NCBI GenBank assembly: GCA_031253495.1
Contig: JAIRWC010000038.1
Coordinates: 1 to 53,168, forward strand
Source: Oscillospiraceae bacterium
GTDB lineage: Bacteria; Bacillota; Clostridia; Oscillospirales; Ruminococcaceae
Direction: 5' to 3'
DNA: 53,168 nt
In this document: positions 40,039 to 51,053 of the stretch, piece by piece
Position numbering within the stretch: position 1 is the first letter of the stretch
How the letters are laid out: each line of letters starts with the position of its first letter
Notes under the pieces: generated by a model
Database searches by the model: none
The model's input: the letters and a program-made list of their open reading frames with translations, nothing else
Told to the model about the DNA's origin: nothing
Made by a program: the position numbers and the translations under genes

Positions 40039-40557
40039 ATGACAGAAGCTAAGTGGTATATACTGCATACCTATTCCGGTTATGAGAACAAGGTGATGAA
40101 CAACATCAACACGTTGGTGGAAAACAGGAAACTTAACCATTTAATCGAGGAAGTGATGGTTCCGACCGAAGTAGTTACCGAGGTTCACGACGGAAAGACC
40201 AAGCAGGTGGAAGTGAAGCTGTTCCCGAGTTACGTCTACGTCAAGATGGTGATGACCGACGAATCTTGGTATATCTGCCGCAATACGAGGGGCGTTACGG
40301 GTTTTGTCGGACCCGGCTCGAAGCCCATTCCCCTAACCGACGAAGAGGTTCGCAATCTCGGCATGACAAGGCAGAAAAGCGAGGCTACGTTCAAAGTGGG
40401 CGAGGTTATCCTGATAAATTCGGGGCCGCTTGAAGGCAGCGAAGGCGTTATCAAGGAAATCGACGAACCCAACTCCAAGGTCGCAATCGGCGTAATTATG
40501 TTCGGCAGGGAGACGCCCGTTACGCTCGACATCTCCGGTATCGATAAAATCAACTGA
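40039..40557 (+). CDS. nusG: Transcription termination/antitermination protein NusG
   Basis: Predicted 172 residues. NGN domain: KWYILHTYSGYENKVMNNI, VMVPTEVVTEVHDGKTK and LFPSYVYVKMVM, RNTRGVTGFVGPGSKPIPL. The C-terminal KOW domain has VGEVILINSGPLEGSEGVIKEID and FGRETPVTLD. It binds the RNA polymerase clamp and links it to Rho or ribosomal S10. Its place between secE and rplK is almost universal. Confidence 0.97.
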   Translation: MTEAKWYILHTYSGYENKVMNNINTLVENRKLNHLIEEVMVPTEVVTEVHDGKTKQVEVKLFPSYVYVKMVMTDESWYICRNTRGVTGFVGPGSKPIPLTDEEVRNLGMTRQKSEATFKVGEVILINSGPLEGSEGVIKEIDEPNSKVAIGVIMFGRETPVTLDISGIDKIN

Positions 40558-40612
40558 AATCGGCGGGGGCGTCCGTCCGCCGCGATAAATCAAAATTAGC
40601 GAGGTATTTAAA

Positions 40613-41041
40613 ATGGCGCAGAAAATCACGGGGTACATTAAACTGCAAATCCCCGCCGGGAAAGCGACGCCGGCTCCGCCCGTGGGTCCCGCCTTGGGTC
40701 AGCACGGCGTGAATATTATGGCTTTCACCAAAGAGTTTAACGAACGCACCAAGAACGACGCGGGGTTGGTTATCCCCGTCGTAATCACGGTGTACTCGGA
40801 CAGGAGCTTTTCGTTCATCACGAAAACGCCCCCCGCCGCCGTTCTGATAAAGAAAGCCTGCGGGATAGAAAAGGCTTCCGGCGAGCCTAACAAGAACAAA
40901 GTGGCGAAGATTACAAAAAAGCAGGTGGAGGCAATCGCGCGGCAGAAGACGCCCGACCTTAACGCCGGCAGCCTCGAAGCCGCAATGTCGATGATTGCGG
41001 GTACCGCCCGTTCCATGGGCGTGGAAGTGGCGGGCGACTGA
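40613..41041 (+). CDS. rplK: 50S ribosomal protein L11
   Basis: Predicted 142 residues, full length. [39 protein letters not shown] is the invariant N terminus, with [18 protein letters not shown] and the C-terminal rRNA-binding domain ending [11 protein letters not shown]. It forms the GTPase-associated centre with 23S rRNA. GAGG precedes ATG 40613. Confidence 0.97.
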   Translation: MAQKITGYIKLQIPAGKATPAPPVGPALGQHGVNIMAFTKEFNERTKNDAGLVIPVVITVYSDRSFSFITKTPPAAVLIKKACGIEKASGEPNKNKVAKITKKQVEAIARQKTPDLNAGSLEAAMSMIAGTARSMGVEVAGD

Positions 41042-41115
41042 ATTGCCGCAAAAGGTTATAAACGAGTGGGAGGCCGTTGACGCGGTCGTTACGCACCACA
41101 AGGAGGTTATTTTAA

Positions 41116-41808
41116 ATGAAGCACGGCAAAAAGTACAGGGAAAGCGCGAAACTCGTCGACTCGGCGAGGTATTATGAAACCGGTGAGGCGCTTGAGCTGG
41201 TCTGCAAGACCGCGAAAGCCAAATTCGACGAAACCGTGGAAACGCACATCAGGTTGGGCGTCGATTCGCGCCATGCCGACCAACAAGTAAGGGGCGCGGT
41301 CATCCTCCCCAACGGAACGGGCAAGACCGTCAGAACCCTCGTATTCGCGAAAGGCGATAAAATCAAAGACGCCGAAGAGGCGGGCTCCGATTTTATAGCG
41401 GACGACGACACCGTAGCCAAAATCCAAGGCGGCTGGATGGATTTCGACGTGGTAATCGCCAGCCCCGATATGATGGGCGCGGTGGGCAAACTCGGAAAGT
41501 TGCTGGGTCCGCGCGGGCTTATGCCCAACCCGAAAGCCGGCACGGTTACCCCCGACGTGGGGAAAGCCGTTAAAGAAGCCAAGGCCGGTAAAATCGAATA
41601 CAGACTTGACAAAACCAACATCATCCACTGCCCGATAGGGAAAGCGTCGTTCGGGCGGGAAAAATTGGAAGAGAATTTCGACACGTTGATGAACGCCGTC
41701 GTTAAGGCGAAGCCCGCCGCCGCGAAAGGCCAATACGTGAAGAGCTGCACGGTCGCGTCGACCATGGGGCCCGGCGTAAGGGTCAACACGGTAAAATTCG
41801 GGGGATAA
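41116..41808 (+). CDS. rplA: 50S ribosomal protein L1
   Basis: Predicted 230 residues. [49 protein letters not shown] and [31 protein letters not shown] are invariant L1 motifs. It forms the mobile L1 stalk near the ribosomal E site and often represses its own mRNA. AAGGAGG precedes the ATG. The usual rplJ-rplL-rpoBC does not follow: a convergent gene ends 17 bases downstream, so the operon ends here. Confidence 0.97.
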   Translation: MKHGKKYRESAKLVDSARYYETGEALELVCKTAKAKFDETVETHIRLGVDSRHADQQVRGAVILPNGTGKTVRTLVFAKGDKIKDAEEAGSDFIADDDTVAKIQGGWMDFDVVIASPDMMGAVGKLGKLLGPRGLMPNPKAGTVTPDVGKAVKEAKAGKIEYRLDKTNIIHCPIGKASFGREKLEENFDTLMNAVVKAKPAAAKGQYVKSCTVASTMGPGVRVNTVKFGG

Positions 41809-41825
41809 CCGCGCGGTTGAGGCTT

Positions 41826-43406
41826 CTATTTCCGTAACGAGCGCGTGTACCCGGTTTTTTCCCGATTGACGACTTCGCCGTTTTCATCGAGCGTGTAAGC
41901 GAATATACGGCTTACCCCCCCGAAACTGAACGAGCTGGTGTAAGGCGAGAAAAAAACGTAGGTTATACTCGCCGTTTCCCATAACAGATTACCGTCGCCG
42001 TCAACGGACAGACCATCGCCGAACGAACCGTTCACGGAATAGAAGCTTTCGGGGAGCATGGTTTCGACGTCGCAGACAAGCAAGAACGCCGTGTAATTTT
42101 CGCGGAACGCCTCGGTCAAACCCTCGACTTCGCCCGAATACTTATCATCCCACATATAGTCGGTATCCCCGAAAACGAGCTCCAAAATCGCCGCGAGCTC
42201 AGACCGTCCGCCCGCGCGTTCGGCTTGTTTTGCGGTGGGTTCGGGGACGCAGTAACCGCTTAAATACAGCTTGCCGTTATAAACCAGCATATCCGTGAAG
42301 GTATAGCCCAAAACGTCGTCGCCGTCGAAACTGTGCCACCCGCTTTTATCGGCGGCGAAGCTGCCGTCCGAAAAACCGATAATCCAACCGCCGTCGACGA
42401 GCGACGCGGAATTAACCTGTTTCCAACCGTCCGACGCCATTCCGTCGATGTTGACGATATTGCCGTCAAAGTCGTATCTCGCGACCATGACGACGCCGAG
42501 CCCGCCCCGTGCCGTGCCCCACTCCACACCTAACGCCGTTATCCCCGTTTCGTCCGTAATCGCCTTATTGTACGCGCTGTCGAAGCCGGTCGGCGGGTTT
42601 TCTTTTGCCGAGGGGTTTTCCCACATTATATCCCCGTTACGGTCGAGCATGGCTATATACGCGAGGCTGTATTGCGCCGTCCGTTCGCCGTCCGTTACAT
42701 ATTCATGTCCGATTTTACTCCCGACGACGAGTGTGCGGTCCGTGCCGGGCACGTCGAGTATATCTTCGACGGCAATAGAGCCGTCAAGCTCCGCCCACCA
42801 TATTATTTCATTGTCATAATAGCCGTTGTCCATTAAGTTCCGCGCCCCTTTGTACTTCGTGATAAAGGTTTTGGCTGGCAGGTCATAGTCGTTGTAACCG
42901 TAGTCATACCAATAACCGCGCCCGTTTTCTTCCCAATAAAACCCCGATTGCTTTTCGTTTGGGTTTGCGCGTATATATTCGATTTCCTCCTTGGAAGGGG
43001 CGGCGTTTTCGATTTCATAACCGTTTACGGTAACGCCGTTAATCACGCGAAACGCGTTAAATTCCGGCGGCGGTCGGCGGTCGGTTTCTTCCGGCGGCGC
43101 GTCGGCGGTCGTTTCTTCCGAATAAAGCGCCCCGTCGCCTTTAAGCGCGGCGTAAAATCCGAAGCCCCCGGCGATTAGCGCCAATGCCGCGCAAAGCGCC
43201 GACAACTGCGCGGCGTAAGCGTTTTTCGTTTTGCCGGGTTTTGTTTTTTCGGGTTTAAAATCATCCGCCCGGGCGGGAACGCCGATTGACGCGCCCGCTT
43301 CCTTATTCGCCGCGCCGGCGGCTTGCCGGCGGCAGTCTTCGCGGAGCCGTTCCAAGTCGGGGATTTCCCCCCGTATGGTATAGTCTATGATTTCTTTGCC
43401 TTTCAT
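41826..43406 (-). CDS. Membrane-anchored protein with large external domain, probable anti-sigma partner
   Basis: Predicted 526 residues. A ~65-residue cytoplasmic N terminus (KGKEIIDYTIRGEIPDLERL, then Lys-rich) precedes one transmembrane helix at about 66-86. The outer domain of ~430 residues has repeated beta-strand units of the type WWAELDGSIAVEDILDVPGTDRTLVVG, VMVARYDFDGNIV, LLVCDVETML and IFAYTLDENGEVV, which look like blades of a beta-propeller. It starts 18 bases after the sigma-factor gene, and that order, size and topology are those of an anti-sigma factor fused to a sensor domain. There is no recognisable zinc-binding anti-sigma motif, so the role is inferred from position. Confidence 0.7.
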   Translation of the reverse strand: MKGKEIIDYTIRGEIPDLERLREDCRRQAAGAANKEAGASIGVPARADDFKPEKTKPGKTKNAYAAQLSALCAALALIAGGFGFYAALKGDGALYSEETTADAPPEETDRRPPPEFNAFRVINGVTVNGYEIENAAPSKEEIEYIRANPNEKQSGFYWEENGRGYWYDYGYNDYDLPAKTFITKYKGARNLMDNGYYDNEIIWWAELDGSIAVEDILDVPGTDRTLVVGSKIGHEYVTDGERTAQYSLAYIAMLDRNGDIMWENPSAKENPPTGFDSAYNKAITDETGITALGVEWGTARGGLGVVMVARYDFDGNIVNIDGMASDGWKQVNSASLVDGGWIIGFSDGSFAADKSGWHSFDGDDVLGYTFTDMLVYNGKLYLSGYCVPEPTAKQAERAGGRSELAAILELVFGDTDYMWDDKYSGEVEGLTEAFRENYTAFLLVCDVETMLPESFYSVNGSFGDGLSVDGDGNLLWETASITYVFFSPYTSSFSFGGVSRIFAYTLDENGEVVNREKTGYTRSLRK

Positions 43407-43424
43407 AATAAAATTCTCCTTTCG

Positions 43425-43964
43425 TTACCCCAAAAGTTTCCGCAGCTCTTTCAGCGTGCGGTACAGCTTGTTTTTAACGCCTGATTCGCTCATTGAAAGG
43501 GCGCTCGCGATTTCGGGGATGGATAAGCCGACGTCATAAAAGAGATAATACGCCTTTTTTACGTCGTTCGGCTTTGACATGATGAACTTTCGCGCGTTTT
43601 CAAGCGTTATACGGTCGACGACGTAATCCTCCGTCAAGAAAGCGTCGGCTTCCTCCGCAAACAGACAGTTTTCCCCGTCGTCCCCCCCGCCCGCGGAAAA
43701 CGGAACGAACCCCCGCAGCCTTTCCGCCAAAGAATAGTACCGCGCGATTTTCCGCTTTGCCAACCGCATGACAAAAGCCCTTTCGTTCATTATATAATCC
43801 GCCCCGCGTTTAACCAGAACTTTATACAATTCCATGTACGTGTCTTGAAGAATATCGTTTATATCGGCGGTATTCTTGCATTTTGCCGTAATCAGCGCCA
43901 ATACGGCCTTGCTTGTGGAGTTGTATATTTCGTCGAACCGCGAAGCGGCGTTTGGGTTCGACAT
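43425..43964 (-). CDS. RNA polymerase sigma-70 family (ECF-like) factor
   Basis: Predicted 179 residues. Region 2: FDEIYNSTSKAVLALITAKCKNTADINDILQDTYMELYKVL, with the DxxQDTY signature. Region 4: NDVKKAYYLFYDVGLSIPEIASALSMSESGVKNKLYRTLKELRKLLG, a clear helix-turn-helix. A short linker and no region 1 or 3 make it ECF-type. ATG 43964 is chosen because GAGGCGG lies upstream; a TTG 11 codons earlier overlaps that site. It is first in a two-gene unit with the membrane protein at 41826 and diverges from lepA. Confidence 0.88.
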   Translation of the reverse strand: MSNPNAASRFDEIYNSTSKAVLALITAKCKNTADINDILQDTYMELYKVLVKRGADYIMNERAFVMRLAKRKIARYYSLAERLRGFVPFSAGGGDDGENCLFAEEADAFLTEDYVVDRITLENARKFIMSKPNDVKKAYYLFYDVGLSIPEIASALSMSESGVKNKLYRTLKELRKLLG

Positions 43965-44029
43965 CAAATCACCGCCTCTACTGTTACAGTGGCGCAAAAC
44001 CCGTAAAAAGTTTCACGCTTTTTAAAATA

Positions 44030-44058
44030 TTATCGCTTTTTATTATATCGCGGTTCCC
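44030..44058 (-). promoter_or_regulatory. Possible ECF-type autoregulatory promoter
   Basis: On the minus strand GGGAAC (44053-44058), 17 bases, CGATAA (44030-44035), about 65 bases upstream of the sigma-factor start. GGAAC/CGTC-like spacing is typical of ECF-regulated promoters. A sigma-A-like TATAAT also occurs inside the spacer. Confidence 0.4.
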
Positions 44059-44097
44059 GCGAAAAAGGCGAAATCTTGCCAAAGGAACGCGAAATCA

Positions 44098-45888
44098 ATG
44101 GAAAATCTGCGGAATTTTTGTATAATCGCGCATATAGACCACGGAAAATCCACGCTTGCCGACCGCATACTCGAACTTACCCAAGCCGTCGCCAAGCGCG
44201 ATATGGAAGAACAGCTCCTCGACGACATGGAGCTTGAGCGCGAACGCGGAATCACCATAAAGGCGCGCGCCGCGCGGCTCAATTACCGCGCCAAGGACGG
44301 GCGCGAATATGTTTACAACCTTATCGACACGCCGGGGCACGTGGATTTCACATACGAGGTTTCGCGCTCGCTGAACGCCTGCGAGGGGGCGATACTGGTC
44401 GTGGACGCGACGCAGGGGATTGAGGCGCAGACGCTCGCCAACACCTATTTGGCGCTTGAGCAGAATTTGGAAATTCTGCCCGTAATAAACAAAATCGACC
44501 TTACTTCCGCCCAACCGGAATTTTGCAAGGAGGAAATAGAAAGCGTAATCGGCATACCCGCCCGCGACGCGCCGCTGATTTCCGCGAAAAACGGGGTTAA
44601 CGTAGAAGAAGTTTTGGAGCAAATAGCCGCGAAAATCCCGCCTCCGTCGGGCGACCCGAAGGCTCCGCTTAAAGCGTTGATTTTCGACAGCTATTACGAT
44701 ACGTATAAAGGGGTAATCGTTTACGTGCGCGTTAAGGACGGCGAGGTGAACGTAGGCGACAAAATCAAGATGATGGCCACCGGCGCGGAATTTCAAACCG
44801 TCGAATTGGGTTATATGGGCGCCGCAGGCTTGATTAACGCCAAAACGCTTACCGCCGGGGACGTGGGGTATATCGCCGCCTCGATTAAGATGATTGGCGA
44901 CACCAAGGTGGGCGACACGGTAACGCTGGCGGCCGTTCCCGCTTCCGAACCGCTCGCCGGCTACAGGAGCGTTTTGCCCATGGTATTCAGCGGGATTTAC
45001 CCCGCCGACGGCGCGAAATACGCCGACTTGCGCGACGCTTTGGAGAAATTGAGGCTTAACGACGCCTCGCTCACTTTCGAGCCGGAAACGTCAATCGCGC
45101 TGGGGTTCGGGTTCAGGTGCGGCTTCCTCGGGCTGTTGCACATGGAAATCATTCAAGAGCGGGTCGAGCGGGAGTATAACCTCGACCTGATAACCACCGC
45201 GCCGTCCGTCGTCTATAAAATAAAGCTGACGGACGGAACGGTAACGACGATTGACAACCCCGCGAATTATCCCGACCCGTCGTTAATAGACACGGCGGAG
45301 GAACCGATTGTTTCCGCCCATATATTCAGTCCGTCGCGGTATGTCGGCGTGATTATGGAATTGTGCCGGGACAGGCGCGGCAATTATAAGGATATGAGTT
45401 ATGTCGACGCCGAAAGGGTGGATTTGCGCTATGAACTGCCGCTCAACGAAATCGTCTACGATTTTTTCGACGCGCTGAAAAGCCGCACCAAGGGTTACGC
45501 GAGCTATGATTACGAATTGATTGGGTTCGCCCCGTCAAAACTCGTCAAACTGGACATTCTGCTCAACGGGGAGGTCGTCGACGCGCTTTCTTTTATCGTC
45601 CACGCGGATAAGGCGTATTCCCGCGGGCGCAAAATCACGGAAAAACTTAAAGAGAATATTCCGCGCCAGCTTTTCGAGATTCCCGTGCAGGCGGCCGTCG
45701 GCGGGAAAATCATCGCCCGTGAAACGGTTAAGGCTATGCGAAAGGACGTCCTCGCGAAGTGTTACGGCGGCGATATCACCCGAAAAAAGAAACTGCTCGA
45801 AAAGCAAAAGGAGGGGAAAAAACGCATGAGGAAATTCGGCAGCGTTGAAGTCCCGCCCGAAGCGTTTATGGCGGTTTTGAAAGAATAG
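44098..45888 (+). CDS. lepA: Elongation factor 4 (LepA)
   Basis: Predicted 596 residues, full length. Translational GTPase that remodels stalled or misassembled ribosomes. G1 is [19 protein letters not shown]2 [18 protein letters not shown]3 [12 protein letters not shown], and G4 NKIDL. Then EF-G-like domains II, III and V, and the LepA-specific C-terminal domain with [49 protein letters not shown] lies ~11 bases upstream of ATG 44098. It is a single gene on this strand, diverging from the sigma factor. Confidence 0.97.
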   Translation: MENLRNFCIIAHIDHGKSTLADRILELTQAVAKRDMEEQLLDDMELERERGITIKARAARLNYRAKDGREYVYNLIDTPGHVDFTYEVSRSLNACEGAILVVDATQGIEAQTLANTYLALEQNLEILPVINKIDLTSAQPEFCKEEIESVIGIPARDAPLISAKNGVNVEEVLEQIAAKIPPPSGDPKAPLKALIFDSYYDTYKGVIVYVRVKDGEVNVGDKIKMMATGAEFQTVELGYMGAAGLINAKTLTAGDVGYIAASIKMIGDTKVGDTVTLAAVPASEPLAGYRSVLPMVFSGIYPADGAKYADLRDALEKLRLNDASLTFEPETSIALGFGFRCGFLGLLHMEIIQERVEREYNLDLITTAPSVVYKIKLTDGTVTTIDNPANYPDPSLIDTAEEPIVSAHIFSPSRYVGVIMELCRDRRGNYKDMSYVDAERVDLRYELPLNEIVYDFFDALKSRTKGYASYDYELIGFAPSKLVKLDILLNGEVVDALSFIVHADKAYSRGRKITEKLKENIPRQLFEIPVQAAVGGKIIARETVKAMRKDVLAKCYGGDITRKKKLLEKQKEGKKRMRKFGSVEVPPEAFMAVLKE

Positions 45889-45908
45889 GCGGCGGAACGG
45901 ATTTTCGC

Positions 45909-45950
45909 AAAAAAAAAAATCCCCGGTACCCCGCCGCTTGGGGTACCGGG
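45909..45950 (-). terminator. Rho-independent terminator of the tgt-zinc ribbon operon
   Basis: Minus-strand reading: CCCGGTACCCC (45940-45950) and GGGGTACCGGG (45922-45932), an 11-bp perfect stem, then GA and a run of T (45909-45919). On the plus strand the same stem is followed by TTCGTTT, so it may also stop lepA transcripts weakly. Confidence 0.85.
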
Positions 45951-45972
45951 TTCGTTTGACCGGAAACGACGT

Positions 45973-46143
45973 CTAATCCGTTCGGTTAACCTTGTTCCAG
46001 TCCCTCGCGGCATAATCCTGCGTCGCCGATTCCCTCGCGGTTTTGCCGCAACTTCTGCAGCCGGCGAAATACATCCCCGAAAAAGGGTCGAGCTTAACCT
46101 CGGCGGCGCCGCCGCAGTCCTTACATTTTAACAGCTCTTCCAT
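45973..46143 (-). CDS. Small zinc-ribbon protein (Lar-like)
   Basis: Fifty-six residues: MEELLKCKDCGGAAEVKLD near the start, then FAGCRSCGKTA and YAARDWNKVN. CxxCGG, a spacer, CxxCG and a C-terminal WN are the pattern of the Lar/restriction-alleviation-like zinc ribbon family often seen in phage and gut clostridia. GGAGG lies upstream of ATG 46143. It follows tgt by 37 bases and ends just before the strong terminator. The function in this context is unknown. Confidence 0.75.
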   Translation of the reverse strand: MEELLKCKDCGGAAEVKLDPFSGMYFAGCRSCGKTARESATQDYAARDWNKVNRTD

Positions 46144-46180
46144 AAAAATTTCACGCCTCCTTCACGGCAGTTTTTTACGT

Positions 46181-48003
<1,823 letters not shown>

Positions 48004-48047
48004 AACGCTTGCCCTCCGATTAAATGATGTTTATCGAATACGACTGA

Positions 48048-48076
48048 ATTATACCACATATTGTTTGAAAATGCAA
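48048..48076 (-). promoter_or_regulatory. Sigma-A-type promoter of the S51-like/tgt operon
   Basis: Minus strand TTGCAT (48071-48076), 17-base spacer, TATAAT (48048-48053), 45 bases before ATG 48003. Confidence 0.7.
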
Positions 48077-48115
48077 GCCGTTTTTGCATATATTGATAAA
48101 AATATTCGGACAACG

Positions 48116-49435
48116 TCAACCCAAATATTCCCCGATAATCCTTATCAGCATTTCGTTCAGCTTCTCCACCTCATAAGCGCCGATTGTCGGCTCGACGTGC
48201 CCGTCGCCTATTCCGGAATGGTCGGTAAGGAACGTGTAGGTTCCGCCCGTCGTTATCGAAAGGCAGCGCAGCAGGAACTCGGTCTCTTTATCGACCCCGC
48301 TTGCCGCCACGGGAATTATACGAACGCCGTCATCCGCCGCCCCGGCGATAATTTTCCCCATATTCGCCGCGGTTTCGGAGTTATAATGCGGCGGCGCGTC
48401 TAAGACGAACAGAATTATTTTAACGCTGCCCCGTTCCCAGTCATGCTCGTAAACCGCGTTCAAGAGCGCCGCGTCGACCGCTTCGGGATAATCGCCGCCG
48501 CCGCCCGCCGACTGCTTTTTCAGAACGTTGACCGCCGCCTTTATGTCATCGGTGAACTCATACGGCAAAACCACGTAATCGTCGCCCTCGTCGCGGTAAA
48601 AATTGACGGAAAGCCTTACGGGAACGCCGATATTATCACGGTTGACCGCGTTCACGACGCTTTCAAGCTCCCTTTGCAGATAATCGAGCTCGTCGCTCAT
48701 TGAACCCGTGGTGTCGCACACCAGCATTAAATCAAGCGTCTTCGCGGGGGAAACCGCGCCGGTCAGCTCAATCTCAATATAATCCGAATCAACCGTTTTG
48801 CTCGCCGTAACGCCGTTCGCCGAAACCTCCGCCCGCTTTTCCGAAGTCCGCGATTGGGATTGCGGGTCGGTTTCCCCGAACAGATAGGCTATCCCGTTAT
48901 GGTCGGTTCTCGCCCGCCAAAGAGGTTCGCCGTCCCCTCCGAAAAGCGCGACTTGCGCGTCGCGGACGGGCTCGCCGCCGCCCGTAACCTTCACCGTTAT
49001 GCGCTCGGACGGGTTAATCCGCCATTTCGACGCCAAACTCGCCCACTCGGGATTGTTTTTGATAAGGTCGCCCCAAAAATCCCAGTTGGCGTTATCGTTC
49101 CATTCGCCCCCGGTAAGCAACCCGTAAGGGACGGGCTCTTCCTGCCCGCCGCGGTCTCCGTCGTCCGCTTTCGGAGCTTCCGCCGCGCCGCCCGCGACCA
49201 TATCCCATGCATCCTCAATAAGTGCATCCTCAATAAGCGCCGCTTCGCCGTCGCGGCCGTCCGCTTCCGCCGGGGCTTCCGCCGCGCCGCCGTCGACCGT
49301 CGCCTCCGCGCCCACAGCCGCTCTGACGTCGCCGTCTTTTAGGGCGCCGAATTCGCCGCCGTTCTTGTCGGAGGAACACGCGGCCGTCGGCAGCAACACG
49401 GCCGCCGTTAAAAGCAATGATAAAACCTTTTTCAT
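48116..49435 (-). CDS. von Willebrand A domain lipoprotein
   Basis: Predicted 439 residues. Signal peptide with lipobox LPTAAC20. Residues 25-105 are acidic and Ala/Gly-rich; they contain a tandem LIEDALIEDA. A carboxypeptidase-regulatory-like Ig fold (ITVKVTGGGEPVRDAQVALFGGDGEPLWRARTD) occupies ~145-205. The vWA domain follows, with the MIDAS loop DTTGSMSDEL (Asp241, Ser245), a Thr/Asp region in EFTDDIKAAVNVL and PEAVDAALL. AGAGGTG lies upstream of ATG 49435; an open extension to 49582 overlaps the next gene and is not used. Related surface proteins bind ligands through Mg2+; the partner here may be the neighbouring membrane protein. Confidence 0.85.
   Translation of the reverse strand: MKKVLSLLLTAAVLLPTAACSSDKNGGEFGALKDGDVRAAVGAEATVDGGAAEAPAEADGRDGEAALIEDALIEDAWDMVAGGAAEAPKADDGDRGGQEEPVPYGLLTGGEWNDNANWDFWGDLIKNNPEWASLASKWRINPSERITVKVTGGGEPVRDAQVALFGGDGEPLWRARTDHNGIAYLFGETDPQSQSRTSEKRAEVSANGVTASKTVDSDYIEIELTGAVSPAKTLDLMLVCDTTGSMSDELDYLQRELESVVNAVNRDNIGVPVRLSVNFYRDEGDDYVVLPYEFTDDIKAAVNVLKKQSAGGGGDYPEAVDAALLNAVYEHDWERGSVKIILFVLDAPPHYNSETAANMGKIIAGAADDGVRIIPVAASGVDKETEFLLRCLSITTGGTYTFLTDHSGIGDGHVEPTIGAYEVEKLNEMLIRIIGEYLG
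49207..49236. repeat. Two-copy 15-base tandem repeat in coding DNA
   Basis: TGCATCCTCAATAAG occurs twice in tandem with one mismatch at the end, giving the duplicated residues LIEDA in the vWA lipoprotein. Confidence 0.7.
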
Positions 49436-49526
49436 TTCACACCTCTGTTTTTTAAATGTTTCCGGGCGGTAAAAACCGCTCTTGATATAAACACAACGCA
49501 AAGGTTCAAAAGGTTGCAAAAAAAGA

Positions 49527-51053
49527 TTATAACAGCAGGTCGTCGAAATCGGAGCCCCCGCCTTTCTTTTCGGCGTTTTCATTCGGTTCGGCGGCGGTCT
49601 CCGCGTTTTTAAGGTTATAAAGCGCGTTTAAGTCGACGGTTTCCTCCATAATGTCGTATTGTCCGGGCGCGGGGTTGCCATACGCCGGAACGCCCGCCGC
49701 CCCCGTATACGGGGAAACCGCTTCCATTTCCGGGGAAACCGCCCCCGCCGGTTGGTTGGCTTCGTCAAAGGCGTAAAGACCGGACGCGCCCAAGGTGTTT
49801 CGGGGAGCCGCGCCCGTCGAGAACTCGGAACCGCCGAAAGGGGGAACCGCCCCGCAGTGGGCGAACAGCCTAAGGAGAAAATCCCTGCTGACCGGAATAC
49901 TTCTGATAAAAACAGACTCGTTGTAATTCTTCGACTTCGCGTTGTAAGACATACGTTTTATCGAGATATAGTTTTCCTCGAACCCGCTCGAGTGGTAGAT
50001 ATCCGCCTGAAAATACGCGGGACCGCCCGCTATTCCGTTAAGCGACAACGCCGTCAAAAGCGTTTCCGGATAATTTTTCAGATAATTCTTGTCGTTGCGG
50101 AAAACCTCGCCGTCCTCCAACAGCAGATTATACCCTTTGTAAAGTTCCGCCCATTTATTCTCAAACTCGATGAACGGGCGTCTCGCCCTGACGGAAGCCA
50201 CCGCGACGGCGGGCGCGCAGATAAAGAACAGTTCCGCAATCCAAACGACGCAGAGCAAAGGCCCTTTCACGTCCATGGCGTTCCCGCCGGAGCCGTTGCC
50301 GACGTAAGACCAGCGACCCTCGCCGTTGATAAGGCCTATTATGCTCAGCATACGGCCCGGACGCGCCATATAATAGACCGCGGTAGGATACTTCCCGTTA
50401 TTTTTTTCCCGGTCGGCGTAATAATAATACAGGCTGTTATCCGTTATTTCCCTTATCGAGCGTATTGCCGAAGCGTCGGAAACCCCAAGCGTTTCTTCAA
50501 ACCCGAACAACTCGTAAAAGGATATGCCGCTTAATTCGTCTTTGAGTTCCTCGGTGAGGGATGTGCCGAACAGGTAGATACATTTTTCGTCGTCAAGGAA
50601 TTTATACGCCGGCGGTTCTTTCATATCGCGGATAATTTCCGATAATTCTGAGTTGGGGCGGATGTTCCCGTTTTCATCGCCGAAAAGGTCGCCGACAAGC
50701 CAAAACCCCGTCAACACCTCGTCCGCGCCGTCCTCGCCCAAATTATCCCCGAACACGGCGTTATAATCGTTCGCGAGGTACAGCGCCCATTTAAAGTACG
50801 TGAACCCCAAGCAGCCGACTATTACGGCGGCAATCGCCAAAGCGGGCGTCCTGATTTTAAGGAACGCTATCATCTTTCCCGAGACGAACCCCGCCAGCGC
50901 GCCGAACGTGACCGCCGCCAGCGCGCAAAGATAGACGCTGGGAACGACGCCGTTAAGCCGAAGGTATATCGCGCTTAATACCGAGCCGACCGCGGCGGTT
51001 CCGGCGGCCACCAAAATCAGACCCGTATAGTTCGCCTTTTTTTCAGAATACAT
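49527..51053 (-). CDS. Large multi-pass membrane protein of unknown function
   Basis: Predicted 508 residues. Three N-terminal helices (about 10-29, 37-57, 70-90), an acidic external segment of ~170 residues rich in Tyr, Asp and Glu, a fourth helix at ~262-285 (LLCVVWIAELFFICAPAVAVASV), then a cytoplasmic domain with FIEFENKWAELYKGYNLLLEDGEVF, typical of clostridial proteins that sense or transmit through the membrane but with no domain I can name. The C-terminal ~90 residues are Gly/Ala/Pro-rich and end in an acidic tail (SDFDDLLL). Its start overlaps the amidohydrolase gene by 11 bases, implying co-translation. Confidence 0.75.
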   Translation of the reverse strand: MYSEKKANYTGLILVAAGTAAVGSVLSAIYLRLNGVVPSVYLCALAAVTFGALAGFVSGKMIAFLKIRTPALAIAAVIVGCLGFTYFKWALYLANDYNAVFGDNLGEDGADEVLTGFWLVGDLFGDENGNIRPNSELSEIIRDMKEPPAYKFLDDEKCIYLFGTSLTEELKDELSGISFYELFGFEETLGVSDASAIRSIREITDNSLYYYYADREKNNGKYPTAVYYMARPGRMLSIIGLINGEGRWSYVGNGSGGNAMDVKGPLLCVVWIAELFFICAPAVAVASVRARRPFIEFENKWAELYKGYNLLLEDGEVFRNDKNYLKNYPETLLTALSLNGIAGGPAYFQADIYHSSGFEENYISIKRMSYNAKSKNYNESVFIRSIPVSRDFLLRLFAHCGAVPPFGGSEFSTGAAPRNTLGASGLYAFDEANQPAGAVSPEMEAVSPYTGAAGVPAYGNPAPGQYDIMEETVDLNALYNLKNAETAAEPNENAEKKGGGSDFDDLLL

